The translations under genes and the position numbers were made by a program. The notes under the pieces were generated by a model. That model made no database searches. It was not told the origin of the DNA and saw nothing but the letters and a program-made list of their open reading frames with translations. A stretch of 36,178 bases of DNA from a bacterium (GTDB lineage: Bacteria; UBA9089; CG2-30-40-21; SBAY01), in assembly GCA_040757115.1 (NCBI GenBank), contig JBFLYA010000009.1, positions 1 to 36,178 of the forward strand, in the 5' to 3' direction. Below are positions 7,449 to 16,616 of this stretch, piece by piece (position 1 is the stretch's first letter; each line of letters starts with the position of its first letter).

Positions 7449-7950
7449 TTATTTAGCCACTGATTAACACGGATTAGTACGGATAAATACAGATGTCAGA
7501 AGATAGAAGGCAGAGGGCAGAAGGCAGAGGAGAAAGGGGGAAACAGAGAAAGGGAGAAATCTGTGTCCTCTGCGGTAAAATCTTGTGGACATTTTCAGGA
7601 GAAGTTTCACGCCAAGCACGCAAAGGAAAATAAGGGGAAAAATTACCTTTGCGTGAAAAAACTATTTTCAGGAGAAACGCTCATGTCCACAGGGAGTAGG
7701 CACAAACGAAGATGAAAATGGGTTTGATGGTTCAGGTGAAATCAGGCTGAAGCCTGCGGCTACCAGCTTTCCCGAACCCCGAGTCCCGAGTCCCGATTTT
7801 CAGGGGAAAGGAAGTTTCACGCAAAGAACGCAAAGAACGCAAAGGGAAATAAGGGAAAAAATTACCTTTGCGTCCTTTGCGTGAAAAAACTATTTTCAGG
7901 TCACGAATTTTCAGTATTTCATCCGTGTCCATCTGTGGCTAAATAGTTAC
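7445..7950 (+). mobile_element. Composite inverted-repeat element, type GCCACTGATTAACACGGAT
   Basis: The left end (GTAGTTATTTAGCCACTGAT, overlapping the nuoF-like stop codon) mirrors the right end, which on the minus strand reads GTAACTATTTAGCCACAGAT. Nested inside are inverted blocks built from short direct repeats: AACGCAAAG units at 7618-7660 and 7816-7890, plus CTATTTTCAGG modules. A second right-end-like motif, AAATAGTTAC, lies at 7964-7973. The related copy at 27776 shares both ends and most of the interior. No gene is present in 7449-8012, except a possible 10-codon frame listed separately. Confidence 0.6.
7683..7715 (+). other. Tiny repeat-borne open frame with strong ribosome site
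   Basis: GGAGAAACGCTC precedes ATG 7683, which opens ten codons (MSTGSRHKRR) and a TGA. The same arrangement, GGAGAAACGCTCATG, recurs at 21376-21390 with a different nine-codon peptide. Both are followed by GATGAAAATGG. Translation is possible, but no function is implied. Confidence 0.25.
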
Positions 7951-8012
7951 ATTTTCTATAGATAAATAGTTACGAAAATTTACTCTTCAAAACTGACCCT
8001 CAAAAAAATGTC

Positions 8013-8041
8013 TTGACAAAATTATAGAAAAATGATATAAA
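8013..8041 (+). promoter_or_regulatory. Sigma70-type promoter of the envelope/transporter cluster
   Basis: TTGACA at 8013-8018 and TATAAA at 8036-8041 are separated by 17 bases. Transcription would start near 8048, about 40 bases before the first gene. This is the best promoter match between 7448 and 21373, which supports reading the genes from 8087 as one long transcript. Confidence 0.7.
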
Positions 8042-8086
8042 TGATATACTTTATCAATTCTGAATTCTGTTAAGATAGACTATAAG

Positions 8087-8554
8087 ATGAAAAGGGATTA
8101 TGGAAAAATGAATAAAACTTATGACATTCCAAAAAATAACTTTTTATCAGTAGAAGAAATAAAGGGAAAATATCATTATCTCTCTGCAGGGCATAGAGAT
8201 AGAAAAGCCCCCCCCCCCGCAAAAATTAAATCCACAAAAATCACTAAAGAACTAACCGCAGAAAAATTTTCACTACTTAGACTAAATACCAGTAAATTTA
8301 CCTCTCAAAAGAGAGGAATCATTTCTAACGGAATCGTTACCATCAGTATTATTTTCCTTCTGGCATTCTTTATGGGCTATGCATATAATCCAGGCGGTTT
8401 CATTTCAGAAAGATATGTGTATGACCAGGAAGGCCGACTTAAATGCAAAATTGCCCCAGATGGACAGAAGGAAGTTAAGTTATGGAGTGCAGTGTCCGTG
8501 ACACTGCTTGCATTGACAGGGTCAAGGCACTCAAACAATACAATCCAACCATAA
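8087..8554 (+). CDS. Hypothetical single-pass membrane protein with poly-C tract and repeat-encoded tail
   Basis: The 155-residue protein has a basic N-terminal region, one transmembrane segment (about residues 84-103, GIVTISIIFLLAFFMGYAY) and a short extracytoplasmic part, VYDQEGRLKCKIAPDGQKEV, recalling YD/RHS-like turns. Eleven consecutive C (8208-8218) encode Ala-Pro-Pro-Pro near residue 42; gain or loss of one C would shift the frame. The last 25 or so residues (LWSAVSVTLLALTGSRHSNN) are encoded by a hairpin repeat also found at 11141, so the original C-terminus was probably different. ATG 8087 lacks a good Shine-Dalgarno, and ATG 8108 is an alternative. It is the first gene after the promoter at 8013. 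Function is unknown. Confidence 0.6.
   Translation: MKRDYGKMNKTYDIPKNNFLSVEEIKGKYHYLSAGHRDRKAPPPAKIKSTKITKELTAEKFSLLRLNTSKFTSQKRGIISNGIVTISIIFLLAFFMGYAYNPGGFISERYVYDQEGRLKCKIAPDGQKEVKLWSAVSVTLLALTGSRHSNNTIQP
8208..8218 (+). repeat. Homopolymer of eleven C inside a coding frame
   Basis: A C11 run in an AT-rich gene, close to the start of the first gene of a long cluster, has the form of a slipped-strand phase-variation tract. It may also be a sequencing or assembly artefact. Confidence 0.6.
8484..8534 (+). repeat. Cruciform hairpin repeat, copy 1
   Basis: This sequence is nearly the same as 11144-11193. The better-preserved copy has an outer stem GGAGTGCA/TGCACTCC enclosing two small hairpins, GTGTC-CGT-GACAC and TGAC-ACG-GTCA. 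In this copy the second arm is slightly eroded (GGTCAAGGCACTC). It lies inside the C-terminal coding part of the gene at 8087 and just before the next gene. Confidence 0.8.
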
Positions 8555-8574
8555 TTATACAAGGAGGAAATGTC

Positions 8575-9468
8575 ATGTGCCAATTTAGATTTAATTGTAA
8601 TTGTAAGTTTGAACCCTCGGGTGAAACAAAGGAGTGGTGGTTATATACGCATAAGACTGAACACTCCTTTGCGGGTGTGAAGTTACCTGGTCTTTTTCAG
8701 ACCAGTAAGTTTGAATGCCAGTTTATCGGTTTTCTGGGGATTTTTCTGTTAGAAGGAGTAGCTACTTATTGGTGCAGTAAGGTGGGTGTTATAATAACCG
8801 CAATTTTAGCCTCCATATTTGTTGATTTAGCTCTTGCGATAGTGGCTCATATATTTCAAAAAAGCATTTGCAAAATGAAAAACGAATTAGTTTATAAAGA
8901 AAACGATGAGAAAAGGATAACTGAAAGAAGTCTGCGGTCTACTCAATCACTGCAACGATTTTTCTATTCGCTCATTCTTCTCTCGGCGGGCTTCAAAATT
9001 TGTTGGTTTCTTTCTGCACGTTCAACTCCTGATGCAACAGCCTTATTTATCGGGGTGTGTTACTTTCTAGGCGCGATACTTCACATAACATGTACAGGGT
9101 ATGCAATATTTACATTTATTTTCAAGGGGAAAATAAAGCGTGAATATAATAAATATCTTAACTCGAAGAGTCAAGCCTTTGGGTTTGATGAGAACAATCC
9201 AATAGAAACAGAACTTACTTCAGGCAAGTTAAAGACGGTTACAGTCGGGCACCATGAGATTATAGAAAGTGACGCCAAATTTTTATTAAAAACATTGGGT
9301 GTTTTAACAGACGAAGAACTTTGGAGTATGATTGCTCGCCAAGACGCAGGTGAGCCAAAACGAACACTTGCTATAGAGGGAGTCGAACATCAGATAAAAA
9401 TTCTTCCATTAACCGCAAAGGGAAATATAAAGAAAAAAGAGAGCAATAAGGAGGATAGCTCCAAATAG
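8575..9468 (+). CDS. Hypothetical polytopic membrane protein
   Basis: ATG 8575 follows AAGGAGG (8561-8567) with good spacing. The same frame is open from 8482, but that extension is hairpin repeat and is rejected. The 297-residue protein starts with a cysteine-rich stretch, MCQFRFNCNCKF, and has hydrophobic segments at about residues 47-66, 72-97, 128-148 and 154-182, followed by a charged cytoplasmic-like tail rich in Glu and Lys (ILTDEELWSMIARQDAGEPK). It belongs to no family I recognise. Its place between the promoter-proximal gene and a series of lipoproteins suggests an inner-membrane part of the same envelope system. Confidence 0.8.
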   Translation: MCQFRFNCNCKFEPSGETKEWWLYTHKTEHSFAGVKLPGLFQTSKFECQFIGFLGIFLLEGVATYWCSKVGVIITAILASIFVDLALAIVAHIFQKSICKMKNELVYKENDEKRITERSLRSTQSLQRFFYSLILLSAGFKICWFLSARSTPDATALFIGVCYFLGAILHITCTGYAIFTFIFKGKIKREYNKYLNSKSQAFGFDENNPIETELTSGKLKTVTVGHHEIIESDAKFLLKTLGVLTDEELWSMIARQDAGEPKRTLAIEGVEHQIKILPLTAKGNIKKKESNKEDSSK

Positions 9469-9535
9469 TAGAATAAATTAAGCACTTACTTCGATTTTTC
9501 AATCAATTGTCTTCAAAAGGAGGAAAGAAGTCAAA

Positions 9536-11131
9536 ATGAAAATCAAAAGATGTTCGATGGTTTCTGATTTCCCAACAATAATGTTTCTATTTTTGGGAAT
9601 ATTGATTATTTTAAGTAGCTGTGGAGAAAAACAGAATAAAAAATTTAATTTAACATTGGTAGTATCTGATAATCTCGGAAAGAATAAAACTGATGCACTG
9701 CCTGAGGATATAATTAAGATTTGCTTGCCGTTCGAATATAAAGGTAATTTCTTGATTCCCAGACCCACTCTTTATCGCTTAGGTTACGATAACTCCACCA
9801 AAATGTCTCTTGAAACGACAATTACGGGAGGGTGTGCTGGAGATCCGAATAACCCTATTTACATTCAGAATCAAACAAAAAAGTATTTAAAATCCGTCAA
9901 AATCGGAAAAGTTTTCTCACAACCTAATGATTCTTCGATTGATTTAAAATCTATATTGGATTCTTCTTTAGAAGTAATTGGAACGCGATCGCTTATTGCT
10001 TTTTATAGTACTAAGGGAATCAATACAGACTCTTACAATGGTATCAAGATATCTAAATCCATAGACGATGTTCCAACTATAATGGCGGAAGGAATTTGTG
10101 AAAATGGTCTAACCTCTGTCTTTGTATTTATTGATCCACCTATATCGGGTGCCGAACCTATACCTCCAATAATAAATAGGGTGGTAGTACCTAAGCTAGT
10201 AGGTGAACCTGTAGAGAAGGCTACATCTATACTCCAAAGAATAGGTTTGCAATGGAGCATCACAGAGGAATATAGCGCTGAACCAAAAGGCAGGGTAATT
10301 AAGCAGAATCCAGCGGCTGATACACAGGTTCCCCCAGGAAGGACAGTAATTTTAACTATCGCAAAATGGCCTAAAGTGCCTCAGGTTGTTGGTATGACAT
10401 TACAACAGGCACAATCTACTATCTCTGCTAATGGTCTTTTTAATGTTAAGGTTAAAACTCCTAAAGCACAGCCTAATTGGGTAGTGACAAGGCAGAACCC
10501 TAAAGGAGGCAAGACAGTAGCTAAAGAAAGCGAGATTCAACTTGTCCTTGAGAAGCCATCAGGTACCGACAACGGAAGTCAACCAAAAGAAAAACAACCA
10601 CAGGGTCAGAAAGAAGAAAAAGAAGTAACCACTCCTTCTTCTGTTCCCTCAGATGTTATCCCATCTCCGTGGAACGATATATTCACACTTTTTAATAAGA
10701 ATACAGAGGACAGCTATAGAGAAATAATAAAGAAATTAAGTAAGAGTGAAGAAGAGAACAAAGAAAAAGAGAACAAAATAGAAAGGAATGTTTATTACTG
10801 GTATTACAAGGGTCTGGCTTATTATCAATTAAAAGATTATAACAAGGCTCCTGAGTGTTTTGATGAAGCATGGAATAGAATTGGAGAGTGGGGAAAACCC
10901 ATAGATTCTCAGGTTGGACTCCCTATGAATTCACAAGAGGCAAAAAAAGAGGCTCGATACTATGGAGCAATGGCACACTATATGAAATATAGAATAACTA
11001 AAGATTCAAATGACCACATGGAAGCACGGCTAAGAGTTGAGGAATGTCATAACAATATTGAGGATTATCCTAATGGTAGTGAAGAAAGAACTAACATTAC
11101 AAACGCCTACAAGGAGTTAGAACAAGAATAG
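9536..11131 (+). CDS. Lipoprotein with two PASTA domains and a TPR-like C-terminus
   Basis: The 531-residue protein begins with a type II signal sequence ending in a lipobox (ILSSCGEK, Cys about residue 30). Residues about 220-285 and 285-345 are PASTA domains: VPKLVGEPVEKATSILQRIG...GRVIKQNPAADTQVPPGRTV, then VPQVVGMTLQQAQSTISANG...VVTRQNPKGGKTV. A charged, proline- and glutamine-rich linker (346-375) follows, then helical repeats with TPR character (YYWYYKGLAYYQLKDYNKAPECFDEAW). PASTA domains bind muropeptides or beta-lactam-like ligands in kinases and penicillin-binding proteins. Here there is no kinase, so it may be a periplasmic scaffold that touches peptidoglycan. Shine-Dalgarno AAGGAGG lies just upstream of ATG 9536. 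Confidence 0.85.
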   Translation: MKIKRCSMVSDFPTIMFLFLGILIILSSCGEKQNKKFNLTLVVSDNLGKNKTDALPEDIIKICLPFEYKGNFLIPRPTLYRLGYDNSTKMSLETTITGGCAGDPNNPIYIQNQTKKYLKSVKIGKVFSQPNDSSIDLKSILDSSLEVIGTRSLIAFYSTKGINTDSYNGIKISKSIDDVPTIMAEGICENGLTSVFVFIDPPISGAEPIPPIINRVVVPKLVGEPVEKATSILQRIGLQWSITEEYSAEPKGRVIKQNPAADTQVPPGRTVILTIAKWPKVPQVVGMTLQQAQSTISANGLFNVKVKTPKAQPNWVVTRQNPKGGKTVAKESEIQLVLEKPSGTDNGSQPKEKQPQGQKEEKEVTTPSSVPSDVIPSPWNDIFTLFNKNTEDSYREIIKKLSKSEEENKEKENKIERNVYYWYYKGLAYYQLKDYNKAPECFDEAWNRIGEWGKPIDSQVGLPMNSQEAKKEARYYGAMAHYMKYRITKDSNDHMEARLRVEECHNNIEDYPNGSEERTNITNAYKELEQE

Positions 11132-11143
11132 AGGTGAAATTAT

Positions 11144-11193
11144 GGAGTGCAGTGTCCGTGACACTGCTTGCATTGACACGGTCAATGCACTCC
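11144..11193 (+). repeat. Cruciform hairpin repeat, copy 2
   Basis: The outer stem GGAGTGCA/TGCACTCC is perfect here and encloses GTGTCCGTGACAC and TGACACGGTCA hairpins. It occupies most of the gap between the PASTA lipoprotein gene and the next lipoprotein gene. It could slow transcription or protect mRNA ends, but its recurrence inside a coding frame at 8484 shows it is an interspersed repeat. Confidence 0.85.
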
Positions 11194-11225
11194 AAATGTA
11201 ATTAAAATTGGAGGTAAATAGACCT

Positions 11226-12206
11226 ATGTATAAGAAACAAATTTTATGTGTTTTCTTTATTGCTTTATCGCTGGGAATAATGGGATGTGAACCAGAAAAA
11301 ATAAGTGTTTCAGGACAGATTATAAATTGTTACACATTAAAGGGGATAGAAGGATTAGACATAAGAAGATTAGATATTATAGAGAAAACAACACAAGAAT
11401 CAATTATAAACAGTCCAGTGTCATTAACAACAGGCAACAATGGAAATTTTTCATTAGAGGCAGATGTTAAAAAGATACTTAAAAAGATAGATGACTATCA
11501 ATTGAAAGTAATCTTACCTGATGAGTTTTGTTATCCCTCGGAATTTGATATCACCAGTTCTGAAATTAAGATAAAAAAAGGATTTACTAACAAGCTGATA
11601 ATCTCCCCAATTAAAACCAGTTATGGGATTGTGATAAAAGGAATGATTAAAAATGAAAAAACAAAAGATGTAATCTCAGGAGTTATGGTAACCTGTAAAC
11701 CAGATTATCACGAGGAGAGCTTAAATAAAACAGCTGTTAACAATAATCTTTGCACCAGTGGGAGAAATGGGAATTTTATTTTTAAAAATCTTAGTATAGA
11801 TGGGGTAGGCACAGTTACCTTTAACCTTAGTTTTGATTATTCTAACTACTGGAAAAAATTTAAAAAAATAGATATTTCATCATTGTCTCCTGAGAAAAGA
11901 GTATTCGACCTGGAAATTGAATTACAAGAGATAATAGAAGGAACAAAAACAATAACACTTTCTCCCCCCATAAATGTAACAATATTAGAAAATGAACTCA
12001 ATCAAGGAATACTGACGAAGAATATCAGGGAGACATTTAATAGAAGTAACTATCCACTTAGTAATAACGCACAACTTAATGTAAGAAAACCTAATAAAGA
12101 ATGGACGATAGATGATGGTAAGTTTGAATATATTATTACTAAACAGGGGGATAAACTAAATTGTTATATCAAGATCATCGGCAACATACCCCTTATTACT
12201 CCCTGA
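11226..12206 (+). CDS. Lipoprotein with carboxypeptidase-regulatory-like beta domains
   Basis: ATG 11226 follows GGAGGT (11210-11215); an upstream TTG 11208 would overlap this ribosome site and is rejected. The 326-residue product begins with a lipoprotein signal (LCVFFIALSLGIMGCEPEK, Cys about residue 21). Two stretches, SVSGQIINCYTLKGIEGLDI and VIKGMIKNEKTKDVISGVMV, each followed by a GNFxF/L turn, resemble carboxypeptidase regulatory-like (transthyretin-fold) domains common in secreted bacterial proteins. The C-terminal third (from about 245) is unlike anything I recognise. It probably faces the periplasm or outer surface, anchored by lipid. Confidence 0.75.
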   Translation: MYKKQILCVFFIALSLGIMGCEPEKISVSGQIINCYTLKGIEGLDIRRLDIIEKTTQESIINSPVSLTTGNNGNFSLEADVKKILKKIDDYQLKVILPDEFCYPSEFDITSSEIKIKKGFTNKLIISPIKTSYGIVIKGMIKNEKTKDVISGVMVTCKPDYHEESLNKTAVNNNLCTSGRNGNFIFKNLSIDGVGTVTFNLSFDYSNYWKKFKKIDISSLSPEKRVFDLEIELQEIIEGTKTITLSPPINVTILENELNQGILTKNIRETFNRSNYPLSNNAQLNVRKPNKEWTIDDGKFEYIITKQGDKLNCYIKIIGNIPLITP

Positions 12207-12209
12207 AGG

Positions 12210-13625
12210 ATGGTGATAAACTTGGAGGTTATAAAAAAATTTAAAAGATTAATTATTCCTTTAATTTTTATTTCTTTGTTTTTCCCAAAGATAGGACTGG
12301 GTGAAAATAATGGGACAATTAATGCCTATTGGCTCGGAGAAGCTCCCTGGTCGCCAAAAGAAACAGAAAACAGTATAAAATCTATTCTCCTTGATAATGA
12401 TAGGAGCAGAGATGACAAGTCACCGAGGTGGGTACCAGATAATAGAAGGATGGTGGTATATAAGAGAGAAAGAAAAGCAAAAATCTCAGAGGTGTCTGAT
12501 ATAAAAGAGGATAGAGTAGAAGACTCAGAACTGTCTGATATAGATGAAGATATAGCAAAAATCGCAGGAATATCTAATATACCTAACGATAAAACAGAAA
12601 GCCCAGAGTTGTGTTATATAGATGAGGATGGTGAAATTACTTCTCTATATGAAGGTGAGGTTAAGGATATTAGTTGGATACAGGACAAAGAAAAAGTAAG
12701 ATTTATCTTTACTTCTGGAAATGACCTGAAGAGTGGTGAAATTTCAACAGATAACCATATTTCATCTCTTCTTTCCATAGAAAAAAAGGTTACTAATGAG
12801 GGTATTGTCTATCTTCGTCATTCCAGAACAAAAAAATTATTTTATTCAAGAGATGGTCGTATAATAGGGACATCCACAAATATAGATGATAATGGTTGGA
12901 GTCCAATAGTAAATACAAATGGAGATTGTTCAAGAAATAAAAAGGTGGTGTTCACATCTAACTTAGATAGCAATGGTAGAGAAATCTACACCTTTGAATT
13001 ACCACAAGAAGGGGAAGATTTAGACCTATCAATAATAAGACGACTTACCTTTAGCCCTGAGGGAGTAATAAGTCCCAAATGGTCTCCAGATGGGAAAAGT
13101 ATTGTTTATGCTTCTGGTAAAGATATCTATCTTATCCAAAATATATCTACATCTGGGATGAACCCAATCCGATTGACCACGAATACTACTACCGACGAAT
13201 GTAGTAATCCTACCTTTTCACCAGATGGCAAAATGATTGCCTACTACTCGACTAATGGTAAAAACATATATGACTTATGGGTGATGAAAAGTAATGGAGA
13301 AGAAAGAACAAAGGTAGCAGATAATGTTCTTAAACCAGAAAGACACGGTGACATATATGGTCCTTGCTGGATACCTTATGGAACATCAGCTCTAATCTAT
13401 CTCTACAACAGAATGCAAAATCAGATAGAGGTTCTAAATGTCACAGCTAATAGCAGAAAGATGGTTAAAACAGAAGAACAGTTGATAAGTAATATTGATT
13501 CTCTTTATGTAAGTGATAAGGATGGTCAAAAAATCCTGATAGTATATTCTGCCTGGGCACCTTATCCTCAGAAAGAACAGAGGATATATATTAAAGAATT
13601 TAAAGCAGAAGAGTTACCAAGATAA
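12210..13625 (+). CDS. Secreted TolB-like beta-propeller protein
   Basis: The 471-residue protein has an N-terminal hydrophobic signal (LIIPLIFISLFFPKIGLG) and several PD40/TolB-type blades, clearest at LTFSPEGVISPKWSPDGKSI and NPTFSPDGKMIAYYSTNG with the SPDGK turn. Between residues 80 and 145 lies an acidic, repetitive stretch (EVSDIKEDRVEDSELSDIDE), which looks like an insertion expanded by local repetition. Such propellers are usually protein-interaction modules in the periplasm. The start ATG 12210 lies 4 bases after the previous stop, so the two genes are tightly coupled. Stop 13625 is 10 bases before the next gene. Confidence 0.82.
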   Translation: MVINLEVIKKFKRLIIPLIFISLFFPKIGLGENNGTINAYWLGEAPWSPKETENSIKSILLDNDRSRDDKSPRWVPDNRRMVVYKRERKAKISEVSDIKEDRVEDSELSDIDEDIAKIAGISNIPNDKTESPELCYIDEDGEITSLYEGEVKDISWIQDKEKVRFIFTSGNDLKSGEISTDNHISSLLSIEKKVTNEGIVYLRHSRTKKLFYSRDGRIIGTSTNIDDNGWSPIVNTNGDCSRNKKVVFTSNLDSNGREIYTFELPQEGEDLDLSIIRRLTFSPEGVISPKWSPDGKSIVYASGKDIYLIQNISTSGMNPIRLTTNTTTDECSNPTFSPDGKMIAYYSTNGKNIYDLWVMKSNGEERTKVADNVLKPERHGDIYGPCWIPYGTSALIYLYNRMQNQIEVLNVTANSRKMVKTEEQLISNIDSLYVSDKDGQKILIVYSAWAPYPQKEQRIYIKEFKAEELPR

Positions 13626-13635
13626 GGAGAGAAAT

Positions 13636-14985
13636 ATGCAAATTAAGCTATTATGGTCTATTATTATTCTTTGTCTTTACTCTGGTATAACTTATGGACA
13701 AAAATCACCAGAAAGTTATCAAAGGGGTCTACTCTATAAAGAATTATTTAATACCGCAGTAAATACACAAATTAATCATTATAATGCACTATTGATTGAG
13801 AAGGGAAAACCTCCTGTAGATGCAAAGCCAATAAGGAAAGACCATATCTGGTACTACCGCGGACTATGTTATTATTATCAGGGAAATTTCTTATCAGCAA
13901 TAGCTGATTTTAAACGAATTCCTAAATCATCTGATAAATACCCTGAGGCACAAATCAGATGGGGTGCCTGCTATTATAAACAAGGAAAGATTACGGAGGC
14001 AAAGAAATTATGGAATGATGCCTGTTCACAAAAGAAGAATAATCCTCTATTTTTAAGCAAGATGGGTAATCTGTATGCAGAGCTAGGGACAAATACTACT
14101 ACTGCGACTAAATATTGTCAGAAGACAGAAAAAGGAACAAGCGGGCTGGTGTGGATATACCTTAAGAATGGAGATGTAGATAAGGCGTTAGATTTGATAA
14201 AAAAGATTTCCAATAAGCCTGACTTAGAAGATTATATAGGTAGATGTACCGGTGGTAGTGTTACCTTACAGTTTTATGACCCTGGTTTATTATGGATAAG
14301 GTCACAGGTCTATCTTATGTCGGCAGTTAAATATTATCAACAGGCAATAGACTCGCAGAAGAATGATGAACTATCCTGTCAACTTGGTATAACTCAACTT
14401 ATGGCTGGCAGACTAAATGACAGTATTACCACGCTAAAACCACTCATCAATTCTAATAGATGGGAGGTAAAGGCTAAGGCATTGATAAATTTAGGCGTGG
14501 CATATTATCTAAAAGGTTCAAAACAAGAGGCTGAGACAACATGGAATCAGGTAGAGAATAATTACAAAGATAACCCTGCGGTGATGAGTGAATTAGGATA
14601 TACCTATGCGAGGTTGGGGATAAAGTTGGATGATGCTTTATCTCTGTGTAAGGAAGGAAAGGAATCGTATTACTTAGGCATGGTCTATTTTAAAAGAGGA
14701 GTAATAGGAAACAATAGTAACGATATTAACGAGGCATGTAATGAAATGGGGCATTTTGAAAGGGATTCTAATAATCTATTACATTTATTAGGGCTATGCA
14801 ATGCTTATTATGTGAATAGGGATTTTAATGCGGCTACGGAGATATTTTATAAATATCTTCAAAGATATTCTGGCACAAATAGAATTTATGAGAGTCTTCG
14901 GTATATAAACGAGGCACGGAAGGATATTACCTGGTTTGGCAACTTGAAAATTGAATGGAAAGACCTTTGGTATTACCAGAAATAA
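13636..14985 (+). CDS. Secreted TPR-repeat protein
   Basis: ATG 13636 follows AAGGAG (13625-13630). The 449-residue protein carries a signal peptide (LLWSIIILCLYSGITYG) and many TPR-like helical pairs, for example WYYRGLCYYYQGNFLSAIAD, IRWGACYYKQGKITEAKKLW, INLGVAYYLKGSKQEAETTW and ELGYTYARLGIKLDDALSL. TPR arrays are protein-binding scaffolds. In this cluster it probably assembles the lipoproteins and binding protein in the periplasm. No enzymatic motif is visible. Confidence 0.85.
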   Translation: MQIKLLWSIIILCLYSGITYGQKSPESYQRGLLYKELFNTAVNTQINHYNALLIEKGKPPVDAKPIRKDHIWYYRGLCYYYQGNFLSAIADFKRIPKSSDKYPEAQIRWGACYYKQGKITEAKKLWNDACSQKKNNPLFLSKMGNLYAELGTNTTTATKYCQKTEKGTSGLVWIYLKNGDVDKALDLIKKISNKPDLEDYIGRCTGGSVTLQFYDPGLLWIRSQVYLMSAVKYYQQAIDSQKNDELSCQLGITQLMAGRLNDSITTLKPLINSNRWEVKAKALINLGVAYYLKGSKQEAETTWNQVENNYKDNPAVMSELGYTYARLGIKLDDALSLCKEGKESYYLGMVYFKRGVIGNNSNDINEACNEMGHFERDSNNLLHLLGLCNAYYVNRDFNAATEIFYKYLQRYSGTNRIYESLRYINEARKDITWFGNLKIEWKDLWYYQK

Positions 14986-14999
14986 AAAGGGGGTAGATT

Positions 15000-16595
15000 A
15001 TGAAAAAGAATCTTTTAGTAATTGCAAGTGTTGTATTTCTCTTAGCAGATATTTCTAAGGCGAGGGACCTGAGATATGGAGAGCTATCCTTCCCTCAAAC
15101 ACTTAATCCTTTAAATACTGATAAGATGGATGAGTCTGCTGGGAGATTGTGTCAACTAATGTTTAATAGCCTGCTGGGTATGGCAGATAAGGAACCGGTA
15201 GAGGAATTATTGGCTAACATGAACGCAAAAAGAGAACAGAAAAGTTATACCTTTAAACTGCGTGAGAAAATAAAATGGCACGATGGAACACTATTTACTG
15301 CAGATGATGTAGTATTTACATTTAATATACTTGCCGATAACAGCATAAAATCTAATCTAAAATGGATAATGCAGGAGGTTGTAGATAGCGTAAAAAAAGT
15401 AGATAGTTATACAGTCAAATTTACCGCAAAAGGAGAAATCTCCAGGGTAGAACTGCTGAACACTATAGGTTTTGTTAAAATTATCCCCAAGCACTTTTTT
15501 GATAACATTAACAAAAGAGATTGGAATGACCGCTGGAAATGGATAACTTGTGGCACAGGACCCTATAAACTACCCGATGAATTTCTTCAGTCTCCCGATA
15601 AAATTCAGTCTATAGCTGACACAGTAAAGGAAATTACCCTGGAACAAAATAAAGATTATTTTAGGGGATGGCGAAAGTTAAAACCGAATGAAGAGAGAAT
15701 CGATAATATAATTATGCGTGTCATCTTGAATTCAGCGACTGCTATGGAGAACTTAAGGTCAAAGGAAATTGACCTGTTACCTATGATTGCCAGCAATCTA
15801 CCATCAGAAAAACCATCAGAAAAAGATATCTCCTGGACGATAATAAAATGTAATAGAAACAGTTTCTATTATTTTGCCTTTGATTGTAGGCGTGTGAATA
15901 CAACAACAAGACAGGCATTCAGCTTAGCTACTAATAGAAAGTATATGTTAAACAACAATTTTTTAAATGGGTATAAAGGCAACACTCCTGAAGAAAAACT
16001 CACGGACGCTATGAATGACTGTATGTATGGACCCTATCCCCAGCACCTAAATGTGGGTGTCAGTAAGTCTCAATTCTATAACATAGATAGGGTTAAGTTA
16101 TGGGCTAAAGAAGTTCAACTTCCATCAAATGTCACATTGAAGGGTCATATATTAGAAGGATGTGAAAAGAATATGTGCACGTGCCTTAAAGTAGACCTTA
16201 AAGAAATTGGAGTAACTCTGAAGATAAAATCTGAATTGACCACTAGGGATGTGGAAAATTTTGATATAGCCTTTGGCTGGTGGACATTCTCTTCCCTGAG
16301 TGACCCGGTAAAGTGGTTATTTGGAACAAATGCTCCCTATAATATATGTCATTATAGTAACAAAGAAGTGGATAAAATTATAAAGGAGAATGAAATTTCA
16401 GATGCAGATACGAGTTCAGGTGCAAATACGAGACTGCGTAATATGGAAAAGATGCAGAAGACAATAGGGGATGACTGCCCATATATATTCCTTTTCAAGA
16501 GACCTTTGTGGATTGGTTTTAACAAAAAGTTATATATAAAGCCTGATGAATATTGGTTCTTTGCCGATATTATCGATTGGTATTGGAAAAAATAG
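15000..16595 (+). CDS. Opp/Dpp-type solute-binding protein of an ABC transporter (family 5)
   Basis: The 531-residue protein has a signal peptide (LLVIASVVFLLADISKA) without a lipobox cysteine. It matches the peptide/nickel-type binding fold: RYGELSFPQTLNPLNTDK near the N-terminus and the family signature LREKIKWHDGTLFTADDVVF (about residues 83-102), then GTGPYKL and the C-terminal domain with ANTD-like QAFSLATNRKYML. Family members bind oligopeptides, dipeptides, nickel or oligosaccharides. The ligand cannot be read here. It directly precedes two permease and two ATPase genes, completing a canonical five-gene importer. ATG 15000 follows AAGGGGGT. Confidence 0.9.
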   Translation: MKKNLLVIASVVFLLADISKARDLRYGELSFPQTLNPLNTDKMDESAGRLCQLMFNSLLGMADKEPVEELLANMNAKREQKSYTFKLREKIKWHDGTLFTADDVVFTFNILADNSIKSNLKWIMQEVVDSVKKVDSYTVKFTAKGEISRVELLNTIGFVKIIPKHFFDNINKRDWNDRWKWITCGTGPYKLPDEFLQSPDKIQSIADTVKEITLEQNKDYFRGWRKLKPNEERIDNIIMRVILNSATAMENLRSKEIDLLPMIASNLPSEKPSEKDISWTIIKCNRNSFYYFAFDCRRVNTTTRQAFSLATNRKYMLNNNFLNGYKGNTPEEKLTDAMNDCMYGPYPQHLNVGVSKSQFYNIDRVKLWAKEVQLPSNVTLKGHILEGCEKNMCTCLKVDLKEIGVTLKIKSELTTRDVENFDIAFGWWTFSSLSDPVKWLFGTNAPYNICHYSNKEVDKIIKENEISDADTSSGANTRLRNMEKMQKTIGDDCPYIFLFKRPLWIGFNKKLYIKPDEYWFFADIIDWYWKK

Positions 16596-16616
16596 GAATA
16601 AGAAAGGTAGAGATTA

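Noticed and set aside
7500-7900. CRISPR array
   Set aside because: Short units such as AACGCAAAG are directly repeated, but there are no constant repeats with unique 30-base spacers, and no cas genes.
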